DNA of 64,000 nucleotides, from positions 56,460 through 120,459 of the forward strand of contig JBILYK010000002.1 of assembly GCA_044377735.1 (NCBI GenBank), read 5' to 3'. The translations under genes were made by a program, and so were the position numbers. Below are positions 8,777 through 16,418 of this stretch, in pieces. The notes beneath the pieces were generated by a model. The model was not told where the DNA came from and made no database searches. It worked only from the letters and a program-made list of their open reading frames with translations. The first letter of the stretch is position 1. Every line of letters starts with the position of its first letter. The stretch comes from Tabrizicola_A sp044377735. Lineage in GTDB: Bacteria > Pseudomonadota > Alphaproteobacteria > Rhodobacterales > Rhodobacteraceae.

Positions 8777-9088
8777 ATGAAAGCACATTGGATCCTGCCC
8801 GACGGCAGCACCATCACCGCCGAGGTCCGTGAAGGACAAAACCTGATGGAGGCCGCCGTCGCGGCCAATGTCCCCAGCGTTATTGGTGAATGCGGCGGAT
8901 CTTTGTCTTGCGCCACCTGCCAGGTTTATGTCGCCCCCGATTGGGCAGCCAAGACCGGTGACGTGGGAGATTTCGAAGATGCCATGCTGGACGTCGCCGA
9001 GGCCGAGCGTCAGCCCGCATCACGGCTGTCTTGCCAGATCAAGATGTCGACCGCATTGGATGGGCTAACCCTGATCGTTCCGGCGTAA
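8777..9088 (+). CDS. [2Fe-2S] ferredoxin, putidaredoxin/adrenodoxin type
   Basis: The 103-residue protein carries four cluster cysteines at C39, C45, C48 (ECGGSLSCATCQVYV) and C86 (RLSCQI). This C-x5-C-x2-C...C spacing is that of putidaredoxin, which feeds electrons to class I P450s. The P450 two genes upstream is the natural partner. Start: ATG 8777 is chosen over longer in-frame options because the protein then begins directly with the first beta strand (MKAHWILPDG) and a GAGG ribosome site (8768-8771) precedes it. The upstream ligase gene ends 7 bases earlier. The reductase is not in the window. Confidence 0.93.
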   Translation: MKAHWILPDGSTITAEVREGQNLMEAAVAANVPSVIGECGGSLSCATCQVYVAPDWAAKTGDVGDFEDAMLDVAEAERQPASRLSCQIKMSTALDGLTLIVPA

Positions 9089-9164
9089 ATGGTCACATCC
9101 CGCCCGCGCGAAAATCGCGGCTGGCGGGCGCTCGGAGATCCGCCATGTCGCGGGCAGGATAGAA

Positions 9165-9187
9165 AAAGCCCGGCTCTCCGGCCTTTA
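9165..9187 (+). terminator. Terminator-like hairpin after the ferredoxin gene
   Basis: AAAGCCCGG and CCGGCCTTT form an inverted repeat with one internal mismatch around a CTCT loop, ending in TTTAT. It lies in the 106-base gap between the ferredoxin and the EamA transporter gene and could end the P450 operon. The U-run is weak. Confidence 0.4.
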
Positions 9188-9194
9188 TGTCGAT

Positions 9195-10157
9195 ATGCAG
9201 GCACCCTCAAACACCAACACAACGGGAATCCTTCTTGCCCTCGGCGGCGGGGTCGTCCTGTCGCTGAATGATTTGGCGATCAAAGCGCTGTCGGGGGCCT
9301 ATGCGCTGCACCAAGTCATCCTGATCCGCGCCATTGTGGGCATTACGTTGGTGCTCGCCGTGATGTGGGTCTCAAAGGCTGGGATGCAGCAGATGCGCAC
9401 CCGCCGGATCGGCGCGCACTTTTTTCGGGTCTGCATCGTGATGGTGTCGAACATCACCTATTTCGTCGGCCTGTCACTGATGCCCTTGGCCGATGCGGTG
9501 GCGGTCGCCTTTGTCTCGCCGCTCTTTGTCACGCTGATGTCTGCCGTTGTCTTGCGTGAATATGTCGGCCCCCGGCGCTGGGCGGCGGTGACGGTTGGCC
9601 TTTTGGGCGTGGTCATCATGACCCGCCCGGGCGAAGGCACCCTTCAACCCGCCGCCATTCTCGTCCTCATCTCGGCCTTTTGCTATGCCGCCAGCCACAT
9701 GATGACCCGCCGCATGCGCGACACCGAAAGCGCGACGACGCTGAACTTTTACGTGCAGGTCGGCTTTATCTGCGTGTCCTGCACCTTTGGCCTTCTGGTG
9801 GGTGACGGCCACATGGCCCAAGCGCCTGGCAGCACGTGGGAGTTTCTGTTCCGCCCCTGGCACGTGCCCCCCGTCACCGATTGGTGGGCTTTTGTCGCCA
9901 CCGGCGTCGCGGTTGGTGTCGGTGGGCTGATGATGTCCCAGGCCTATCGCACCACAGAAGCCGCCCTTGTCGCGCCCTTTGAATACATCGGAATGCCGAT
10001 GGCCATTTTCTGGGGCGTAGTGGTTTTTGGCACCTGGCCCGACGCCACCGCTTGGGCAGGGATTGCGCTCATCTGTGGCGCGGGTCTTTATACGCTTTGG
10101 CGGGAAACGGTCAGAAGGAACGTGCAAGATGTCGCAGCCCCAAGCGGTGATCTTTGA
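9195..10157 (+). CDS. EamA/DMT-family transporter
   Basis: The 320-residue protein has about ten hydrophobic segments in two halves, the arrangement of EamA (drug/metabolite) carriers. The first half begins GILLALGGGVVLSLNDLAIK with the HQVILIRAIVGITLVL helix. The second half follows AAILVLISAFCYAASHMMTR and ends WAGIALICGAGLYTLWRE. Members of this family move amino acids, amines or metabolites across the inner membrane; substrate is not readable. Its 3' end overlaps the next gene by 29 bases, so it is co-translated with the HAD and ornithine-cyclodeaminase-like genes. Confidence 0.9.
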   Translation: MQAPSNTNTTGILLALGGGVVLSLNDLAIKALSGAYALHQVILIRAIVGITLVLAVMWVSKAGMQQMRTRRIGAHFFRVCIVMVSNITYFVGLSLMPLADAVAVAFVSPLFVTLMSAVVLREYVGPRRWAAVTVGLLGVVIMTRPGEGTLQPAAILVLISAFCYAASHMMTRRMRDTESATTLNFYVQVGFICVSCTFGLLVGDGHMAQAPGSTWEFLFRPWHVPPVTDWWAFVATGVAVGVGGLMMSQAYRTTEAALVAPFEYIGMPMAIFWGVVVFGTWPDATAWAGIALICGAGLYTLWRETVRRNVQDVAAPSGDL

Positions 10158-10755
10158 CATCGGCAACGTGCTGACCCGCTGGCAGCCCGAGGCTTTCTAT
10201 GACCGGGTGATCGGCGAGGACCGCCGCCGCGCACTGTTTGCCGAGGTCGATCTGCACCGCATGAACGACATCGTCGATGAAGGCGCGCTGTTTCGCGAAA
10301 CCATTTACGATTGGGCCGACCGCACCCCGCATTGGCGATCCGAAATCCGCATGTGGTATGACCGCTGGATCGAGCTTGCCTCTCCGCGCATCGAAGGCTC
10401 CATCGCCCTGCAACGCGCGCTTCGGGCCAAAGGGGTTCCGGTCTTTGCCCTGACCAATTTTGGCAAGTATTCGTTCGAGGAAGCCCTGCCGAAAATGGAC
10501 TTCCTTACCGACTTTGACCGGCTCTATGTCTCGGGCCGCATGGGCGTCATCAAACCCGATCCGCGCATCTATCAGATGGTCGAAGAGGACTGTGGCCTAC
10601 CGCCCTCAAGCCTGCTCTTCACCGATGACCGGGCCGACAACATCACCGCCGCCGCCCGCCGGGGCTGGCGCACCCATCAGTTCGAAAGCTGGCAAGGCTG
10701 GGCCGCCCGGCTGGTGGCCGAAGGATTGCTGACCGCAAAGGAGGCCGGGCTATGA
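10129..10755 (+). CDS. HAD-superfamily hydrolase (YihX-like subclass)
   Basis: The 208-residue protein starts QAVIFDIGNVLTRWQ. The nucleophile Asp is kept, but the second Asp of the usual DxD is Gly, as in the DLGNV/DIGNVL group (YihX-like, haloacid-dehalogenase subfamily). FALTNFGKYSFEEA gives motif II (Thr/Asn), PDPRIYQM gives the motif III region with the lysine before it, and LLFTDDRADNITAA is motif IV with acidic Mg2+ ligands. Start ATG 10129 has AGAAGGAA upstream and overlaps the transporter gene by 29 bases. The stop overlaps the next ATG by four bases. The substrate is unknown. Confidence 0.88.
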   Translation: MSQPQAVIFDIGNVLTRWQPEAFYDRVIGEDRRRALFAEVDLHRMNDIVDEGALFRETIYDWADRTPHWRSEIRMWYDRWIELASPRIEGSIALQRALRAKGVPVFALTNFGKYSFEEALPKMDFLTDFDRLYVSGRMGVIKPDPRIYQMVEEDCGLPPSSLLFTDDRADNITAAARRGWRTHQFESWQGWAARLVAEGLLTAKEAGL

Positions 10756-11651
10756 CCCTGACGATTGTCCCGAAAGACGCCGAAGCGCTGCTGACATGGC
10801 CCGGGCTGCTGGAGGCGTTTGAGGCGGGCCATCGCCTGCCCAAACCCGACATCAAAGACCTCTTCGTCTATCGCGGACCCGACACAGTGCTGGACCGCGC
10901 CACCTGGATCGATGGGCTCGGCGCCTTGGTCAAGGTGGCCACCGTCATTCCCGGCAATGCCCAGCGCGGGCTGCCCACTGTGAACGGGTCGGTCACGCTT
11001 TATGATGACAAGACCGGAGAATTGACCGCTTTGGTCGATTTCCATCTGGTGACCAAATGGAAAACTGCCGGTGACAGCCTGCTTTCAGCCCGCCGTCTGG
11101 CGCGCAAAGACACCAGAAACATCCTCTTGGTCGGCGCGGGCACCGTCGCCAAATCCATGGTTCAGGCCTATTCCAGCCTCTTCCCCGACGCCCGCTTTAC
11201 CGTCTGGAGCCGCTCGCGCGCCAGCGCCGAGGCGCTGGGCCTGCCGGTGGCTGATGATCTTGAGGCTGCCGTAAAAGCCGCCGATGTCATCTGCACCGCC
11301 ACCATGGCAACCGAACCGCTCATCAAAGGTGACTGGCTGCAACCCGGCCAGCACCTTGACCTGATCGGCGCTTACAAACCCGGCATGCGTGAGGTGGATG
11401 ATACCGCCATGGCCCGCGCGCGCCTCTTCGTCGACAATCGCACCACCACCATCCACCACATCGGTGAGCTGATCGACCCGTTGAAATCCGGCGCCATCAC
11501 TGAAAGCCACATCCTCGCCGATTTCTACGACGACCCCGCGCTTTACGCCCGCCGCTCGGACGACGAGATCACCATCGCCAAGAACGGCGGCGGCGCGCAT
11601 CTGGATCTGATGACCGCCAGCTACATCGCCTCCATGTGGAGCCAACGCTAA
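10752..11651 (+). CDS. Ornithine cyclodeaminase / mu-crystallin family protein
   Basis: The 299-residue NAD(P)-binding protein contains the Rossmann segment ILLVGAGTVAKSMVQAY (about residues 117-133). Family hallmarks include VDFHLVTKWKTAGDSLLSA and DVICTATMATEPLI. Members act as ornithine cyclodeaminases, imine reductases or amino-acid dehydrogenases, so the exact reaction is open. It is the third gene of a tightly overlapping unit with the transporter and HAD hydrolase (ATGA overlap with the latter). The unit may be linked to nitrogen compound metabolism, which would fit the neighbouring P450/ligase cassette, but this is only suggestive. Confidence 0.88.
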   Translation: MTLTIVPKDAEALLTWPGLLEAFEAGHRLPKPDIKDLFVYRGPDTVLDRATWIDGLGALVKVATVIPGNAQRGLPTVNGSVTLYDDKTGELTALVDFHLVTKWKTAGDSLLSARRLARKDTRNILLVGAGTVAKSMVQAYSSLFPDARFTVWSRSRASAEALGLPVADDLEAAVKAADVICTATMATEPLIKGDWLQPGQHLDLIGAYKPGMREVDDTAMARARLFVDNRTTTIHHIGELIDPLKSGAITESHILADFYDDPALYARRSDDEITIAKNGGGAHLDLMTASYIASMWSQR

Positions 11652-11752
11652 ACATTAGCTAAAATTTGCCTTTCATCTTGGCACAAATGCTCTCCGGGGG
11701 ACGCGGGCTTGGCCACAAGCCCGCGCGGGGGTGGAAAACCCCCGTCCGCCCG

Positions 11753-12991
11753 CTACTCCAAGATCGGCGGCTGGGCGTTCAGCATATCCACCGAAAAGCC
11801 TGACAATCGCTTGTAATGCTCCGCATGGGCCGCCAGATCGGCGCGAGGAATGACGGCTTCGATGTCATCGAATCGCGTTCCACCCATGCGGTCCTCAACC
11901 ATCTGCATCACCGCATCTGGCCCCTTGCCCCGATTGGCGCGCAAGATGCGCTCCACCCGCGGCCGCATCTCGGCCTCATAGGCCAAAAGCGCCGCCCGCC
12001 CCACCCCATGGGCGCGCAGTGCCGCCCCGATCTTGCGCGCGTCGATGATCGCCAGTGACGCCCCATTGGACCCCACCGGATAGGTGGCATGCGCCGCGTC
12101 CCCCATCAGCGTCACGCAGCCATGCGTCCAGCTTGGCAACGGCTCACGGTCCACCATCGGATATTCATAGACCAGCCCAGAGGCCGCGATCAGCGCCGGG
12201 CAATCCACCCAGCCGAAATCCCACCCCTCAAAGGCGGGCGCGAAGTCGGCCTTGTCGGCGGGCCGGTTCCAGTCGCCCTTGGACATCGCGCGCGCTGGGT
12301 CCACGCGCAATTCGGCAATCCAGTTGATCTCGGACAGGCCGGTGTCGGGGTCTGGCCCCGAGATCGGATAGGCCACAAAGCGTTGGCTGTCATGGCCCGC
12401 CAGAAACATCGCATTGCCGCCCAGAAACTGCGCTGCCCGCGTCGTGCCGCGCCACATGATCGCACCGTTCCAGATCGGCTCGCCTTCGTCCGGCACCATT
12501 TGCCGGCGAATGGCCGAATGGATGCCGTCCGCGGCAATCGCCACATCCCCCGCCACACGCCGCCCATCGCTGAGGATCAGAGCGGCACCTTGATCAGTAC
12601 TTTCAAACCCCACCACGCCCGCGCCAGTGACCACAGACTCCGTCCCCGCCCGCGCCCGCAGCACGCGCAGCAGCATCATCTGGAAATGACCGCGATGCAC
12701 CGAATACTGCGGCCATTGATAGCCCGCATGCAGCCCGCGCGGCTCGACCCAGATTTCCTGACCGTATTTCGAATAGAACCCATATTGCCGCGTCTGCACG
12801 CCCAATGCATCCAACTCGGCCTCTAGCCCCAGATCAAACAGCTCGCGCACCGAGTTCGGTTGCAGGTTGATCCCCACGCCCAAAGGGCGCGGCTCGGCCA
12901 CGCGTTCATAAACCCGAAACGGCAGGCCCAACTGGTGCAGCGTCAGGCCCATGACCAACCCGGCGATGCCGCCCCCTGCAATCAAGATCAT
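11753..12991 (-). CDS. FAD-dependent monooxygenase (aromatic hydroxylase type)
   Basis: The 412-residue group A flavoprotein hydroxylase opens with MILIAGGGIAGLVMGLTLHQ, a GxGxxG FAD-binding fold. The DG motif appears as VAIAADGIHSAIRRQM and the GD motif as VTLMGDAAHATYPVGSNGAS. This family hydroxylates phenolic or N-heteroaromatic compounds with NAD(P)H. Start: ATG at 12991, preceded on its strand by AAAGGGAAAG; a longer frame would place leader residues before the Rossmann strand. It is divergent, 52 bases away, from a DUF3237 gene, and the two are likely co-regulated. The substrate cannot be named. Confidence 0.92.
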   Translation of the reverse strand: MILIAGGGIAGLVMGLTLHQLGLPFRVYERVAEPRPLGVGINLQPNSVRELFDLGLEAELDALGVQTRQYGFYSKYGQEIWVEPRGLHAGYQWPQYSVHRGHFQMMLLRVLRARAGTESVVTGAGVVGFESTDQGAALILSDGRRVAGDVAIAADGIHSAIRRQMVPDEGEPIWNGAIMWRGTTRAAQFLGGNAMFLAGHDSQRFVAYPISGPDPDTGLSEINWIAELRVDPARAMSKGDWNRPADKADFAPAFEGWDFGWVDCPALIAASGLVYEYPMVDREPLPSWTHGCVTLMGDAAHATYPVGSNGASLAIIDARKIGAALRAHGVGRAALLAYEAEMRPRVERILRANRGKGPDAVMQMVEDRMGGTRFDDIEAVIPRADLAAHAEHYKRLSGFSVDMLNAQPPILE

Positions 12992-13043
12992 GGCTTTCCC
13001 TTTGCGGTCCGTGCATCCTTGGCGCGAGGATAAGGAGCAAACC

Positions 13044-13508
13044 ATGACCGCGACAAGCCTTGGCGCAAGCGCCAGCCCCGGCCAGCCCGAACTGCGCTAT
13101 CTTTGCGCCATTCGCGCCGATCTTGGCCCGGCTTTGGAGTTTGAAACCAGCAACGGGTCGGTGCGGGCGATGTTCCCGATTATCGGCGGTGAAATCGGCG
13201 GCAGCGGCCTGACAGGCCGCATCCTGCCAGGCGGTGCGGATTTCGCTCAGCGCCTTCCCGACGGCGCTTATGCGATCGAAGCGCGCTATTGCCTGATGCT
13301 GGACGATGGCACGCCCCTGATGATCACCAATGCGGGCCGCATGCAGCCAATGCCGGGTGGCAGCTATCAAGGCCGCACCCGCGCGGTGATCGAAGCCCCG
13401 GCAGGCGCGCATGGTTGGCTGTCGGATGCGGTGCTGTTTGGCACCGTCTGGGCAGAACCTGGCGACGAGGTGCGGGTGTTTATTGAGCTGTGGTACGCCG
13501 TTCTCTGA
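13044..13508 (+). CDS. DUF3237 family protein
   Basis: The 154-residue protein fits DUF3237, a small beta-barrel family. PGQPELRYLCAIRADLGPAL is the N-terminal strand region, and FPIIGGEIGGSGLTGRILPGG and ALEARYCL-like 'AIEARYCLMLDDGTPL' are central. It ends RVFIELWYAVL. Its function is unknown, but members often neighbour aromatic or alicyclic degradation genes. Start ATG 13044 is supported by AAGGAG (13032-13037). It is divergent from an FAD monooxygenase, consistent with a shared catabolic role, and is 80 bases upstream of ilvD. Confidence 0.88.
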   Translation: MTATSLGASASPGQPELRYLCAIRADLGPALEFETSNGSVRAMFPIIGGEIGGSGLTGRILPGGADFAQRLPDGAYAIEARYCLMLDDGTPLMITNAGRMQPMPGGSYQGRTRAVIEAPAGAHGWLSDAVLFGTVWAEPGDEVRVFIELWYAVL

Positions 13509-13588
13509 CTATTTTCCTTTAACGCGCACCTTGACCCTTGGGCATCGCAATGCCACTTCAATAGGTGACCAAAGCCCGGAGGAAACCC

Positions 13589-15430
13589 ATGCCCGTCTAT
13601 CGTTCCCGCACAACCACCCATGGCCGCAACAACGCCGGTGCTCGCGGCCTGTGGCGGGCCACCGGCATGAAGGACGGCGATTTCGGCAAACCGATCATCG
13701 CGATTGTGAACTCTTTCACCCAGTTCGTGCCCGGTCACGTTCACCTGAAAGACCTGGGCCAGATGGTCGCGCGTGAGGTTGAGGCAGCGGGCGGTGTGGC
13801 CAAGGAATTCTCCACGATTGCCGTCGATGACGGCATCGCCATGGGCCATGACGGCATGCTCTATTCGCTGCCCTCGCGCGAGATTATCGCGGATAGCGTC
13901 GAGTACATGGTCAACGCCCATTGCGCCGACGCGATGGTCTGCATTTCCAACTGCGACAAGATCACCCCCGGCATGCTGATGGCGGCCATGCGGTTGAACA
14001 TCCCGGCGGTGTTTGTGTCGGGTGGCCCGATGGAGGCTGGTAAAGCCGTCATCAAGGGCAAGGAAATCGCGCTGGATCTCGTTGATGCCATGGTCGTGGC
14101 AGCTGATGAAAGCTATTCCGACGAGGAGGTTGACGAGATCGAAAAGGCCGCCTGTCCGACCTGCGGGTCGTGCTCGGGCATGTTCACCGCCAATTCGATG
14201 AACTGCCTGACCGAAGCGCTGGGCCTGTCGCTGCCGGGCAACGGATCGACCCTTGCCACCCACGGCGACCGCAAGCGGCTGTTCCTTGAGGCGGGGCATC
14301 TGATCGTCAACATCACAAAGCGCTATTACGAACAGAACGACGACTCCGTTCTGCCGCGCAATGTCGCCAACAAGAAGGCGTTTGAAAACGCCATGGCGCT
14401 TGATATCGCGATGGGCGGGTCCACCAACACAGTGCTGCACGTTCTGGCCGCTGCCCATGAGGGCGGGATTGATTTCACCATGGACGACATCGACGCCATG
14501 TCGCGCCGTGTACCCTGCCTGTCCAAGGTCGCGCCCGCCAAGCAGGACGTGCATATGGAAGACGTCCACCGCGCCGGTGGCATCATGGCGATCTTGGGTC
14601 AGTTGGACAACGCGGGCCTGATCAACAGCGATTGCTTTACCGTGCACGCCCCCACGATGAAAGACGCGCTGGATCGTTGGGACATCAGCCGCACCAAAGA
14701 AGACAAGGTGCACGATTTCTTCAAGGCCGCGCCGGGCAACGTCCGCTCGGCCACCGCCTTCAGCCAGAACAAGCGCTACGCTGAACTGGACCTTGACCGC
14801 GAAAAGGGCGTGATCCGGTCTGCCAAACACGCGTTTTCCCAAGATGGCGGTTTGGCCGTTCTGAAAGGCAACATCGCCCCCGACGGCTGCATCGTGAAAA
14901 CTGCAGGTGTGGATGAAAGCATCCTGACGTTCTCCGGCCCCGCGCGGGTGTTTGAAAGCCAGAACGCCTCGGTCGAGGCGATCTTGTCGAACAAAATCAA
15001 AGAGGGTGACGTCGTCGTCATCCGCTATGAAGGACCAAAGGGCGGGCCGGGCATGCAGGAAATGCTCTATCCCACCAGCTATCTGAAATCCAAGGGTCTG
15101 GGCAAAGCCTGTGCTTTGCTGACCGACGGGCGCTTTTCGGGCGGCACCTCGGGCCTGTCCATCGGCCACGTCTCGCCTGAGGCGGCAGCGGGTGGCACCA
15201 TCGGTTTGGTCCGCGAAGGCGACATGGTCGACATCGACATTCCGAACCGCACCATCAGCCTGCGGGTGCCTGAGGCAGAGCTTGCCACGCGGCGCGCCGA
15301 ACAGGATGCTGCAGGCTGGAAGCCGGAAAAAGCCCGCCCCCGCAAAGTCAGCCAAGCGCTGAAAGCCTATGCGCTCTTTGCCACCTCGGCCGACAAGGGC
15401 GCAGTGCGCAAACTGCCCGACGAGGTGTAA
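13589..15430 (+). CDS. ilvD: Dihydroxy-acid dehydratase
   Basis: IlvD dehydrates dihydroxy acids to 2-oxoisovalerate and 2-oxo-3-methylvalerate in valine and isoleucine synthesis, and uses an Fe-S cluster. The 613-residue length matches the family. CISNCDKITPGMLMAAMRLN and ACPTCGSCSGMFTANSMNCL carry the cluster cysteines. GGTSGLSIGHVSPEAAAGG is the C-terminal active-site serine region. Start ATG 13589 (MPVYRSRTTTHG) has GGAGGAAA directly upstream and matches the usual N-terminus, so I prefer it to the in-frame ATG at 13565. A strong terminator follows. Confidence 0.97.
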   Translation: MPVYRSRTTTHGRNNAGARGLWRATGMKDGDFGKPIIAIVNSFTQFVPGHVHLKDLGQMVAREVEAAGGVAKEFSTIAVDDGIAMGHDGMLYSLPSREIIADSVEYMVNAHCADAMVCISNCDKITPGMLMAAMRLNIPAVFVSGGPMEAGKAVIKGKEIALDLVDAMVVAADESYSDEEVDEIEKAACPTCGSCSGMFTANSMNCLTEALGLSLPGNGSTLATHGDRKRLFLEAGHLIVNITKRYYEQNDDSVLPRNVANKKAFENAMALDIAMGGSTNTVLHVLAAAHEGGIDFTMDDIDAMSRRVPCLSKVAPAKQDVHMEDVHRAGGIMAILGQLDNAGLINSDCFTVHAPTMKDALDRWDISRTKEDKVHDFFKAAPGNVRSATAFSQNKRYAELDLDREKGVIRSAKHAFSQDGGLAVLKGNIAPDGCIVKTAGVDESILTFSGPARVFESQNASVEAILSNKIKEGDVVVIRYEGPKGGPGMQEMLYPTSYLKSKGLGKACALLTDGRFSGGTSGLSIGHVSPEAAAGGTIGLVREGDMVDIDIPNRTISLRVPEAELATRRAEQDAAGWKPEKARPRKVSQALKAYALFATSADKGAVRKLPDEV

Positions 15431-15445
15431 ATTTTTGCCAATTCC

Positions 15446-15477
15446 AAAAAGGCCCGGCCTCTGCGCCGGGCCTTTTT
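15446..15477 (+). terminator. Rho-independent terminator of ilvD
   Basis: AAAAAGGCCCGGC (15446-15458) pairs perfectly with GCCGGGCCTTTTT (15465-15477) around a six-base loop, sixteen bases after the ilvD stop. The stem is GC-rich and ends in a U-run, and the A-run on the other side would let it work in both directions. Confidence 0.9.
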
Positions 15478-15612
15478 CATGCCTACCCGCAGATGGTGCC
15501 CGGACCCCAAATGACCCGCTCCAGCCTAGTGCCAATAGGCCACTTCTAGAATGTTCCGTGTCGACACATGGCATCGGACTGGCTAGTGATAGGACGAGCA
15601 CCGGGGGGCAGG

Positions 15613-16332
15613 ATGGACGGCGATACAGAGACAAAACGCGTCAAAGGCACAGGCGCGCGCTTTGCCTATGAAGCCCTGCGCGATGAGATTCTGTCGATTG
15701 CACTGGCACCGGGCCAACTCTTGGACGAAACCACCTTGGCTGATCGCTTTGGCATGTCGCGCTCGCCGGTGCGTGAGGCGCTCATTCGTTTGGCCGGGCA
15801 GGGGTTGGTGGTGACGCTGGCCAATCGGTCCACCATCGTCGCCCCAATCGATGTCCAAAGCTTCCCGAAATATGTCGAGGCGCTGGACATCGCCCAGCGG
15901 ATGAACACCCGCCTTGCCGCCGAATTGCGCACCGATGATGACCTGTTGCGCATCGCCCGCGCGCAAGGGGTGTTTGAAGCGGCGGTCAAGGGCGGCAACC
16001 ACCTAGCAATGTCCGAGGCCAACAAGCAGTTCCACATGGCCATCGCCGTCGCGGGCCGCAATCCCTATCTATCCGGGTTCTATGAACGCCTGCTGGATCA
16101 GGGTCGCCGCATGTTGCACTTGCACTTCGACTACCTTGAACGCACCCATGACGGCATGCTCTTGACTGACGAACATGCGGCGATGCTTGAGGCGATCCGT
16201 GCCCGAGATGTCGAACGCGCAGATGCGTTGGCCCATTCCCATTCCCGCCAGTTCCGCGACAATTTCCTGCGCTTCATGCAGGAAAACTACGCCTCCACTG
16301 TCGCGCTTGGCGGGCCGGTTAGGCCGCTCTGA
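15613..16332 (+). CDS. GntR-family transcriptional regulator, FCD type
   Basis: The 239-residue protein has an N-terminal winged helix-turn-helix (about residues 15-80) including LADRFGMSRSPVREALIRL, the GntR recognition-helix signature. An all-helical FCD effector domain follows, with metal/ligand residues in NKQFHMAIA and HEA-type 'TDEHAAMLEAI' segments and a final AHSHSRQFRDNF. FCD regulators usually sense carboxylates or amino-acid derivatives. Start ATG 15613 has a G-rich ribosome site; an in-frame ATG at 15568 is the alternative. It stands alone between ilvD and the polysaccharide locus, so its target is not evident. Confidence 0.9.
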   Translation: MDGDTETKRVKGTGARFAYEALRDEILSIALAPGQLLDETTLADRFGMSRSPVREALIRLAGQGLVVTLANRSTIVAPIDVQSFPKYVEALDIAQRMNTRLAAELRTDDDLLRIARAQGVFEAAVKGGNHLAMSEANKQFHMAIAVAGRNPYLSGFYERLLDQGRRMLHLHFDYLERTHDGMLLTDEHAAMLEAIRARDVERADALAHSHSRQFRDNFLRFMQENYASTVALGGPVRPL

Positions 16333-16418
16333 CGCGTGAGGCTTCCCAACGGGACTGGCGGTGCCGGGTCGGTATCGGTTCTTCCGATTTCCTGCCGTAG
16401 TCGTTCAAAAGAAACCGA

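Noticed and set aside
13367..15634. Very long open frame opposite ilvD (about 755 codons)
   Set aside because: It is antisense to a clear ilvD and DUF3237 end, has no family motifs and reflects the high G+C codon pattern.
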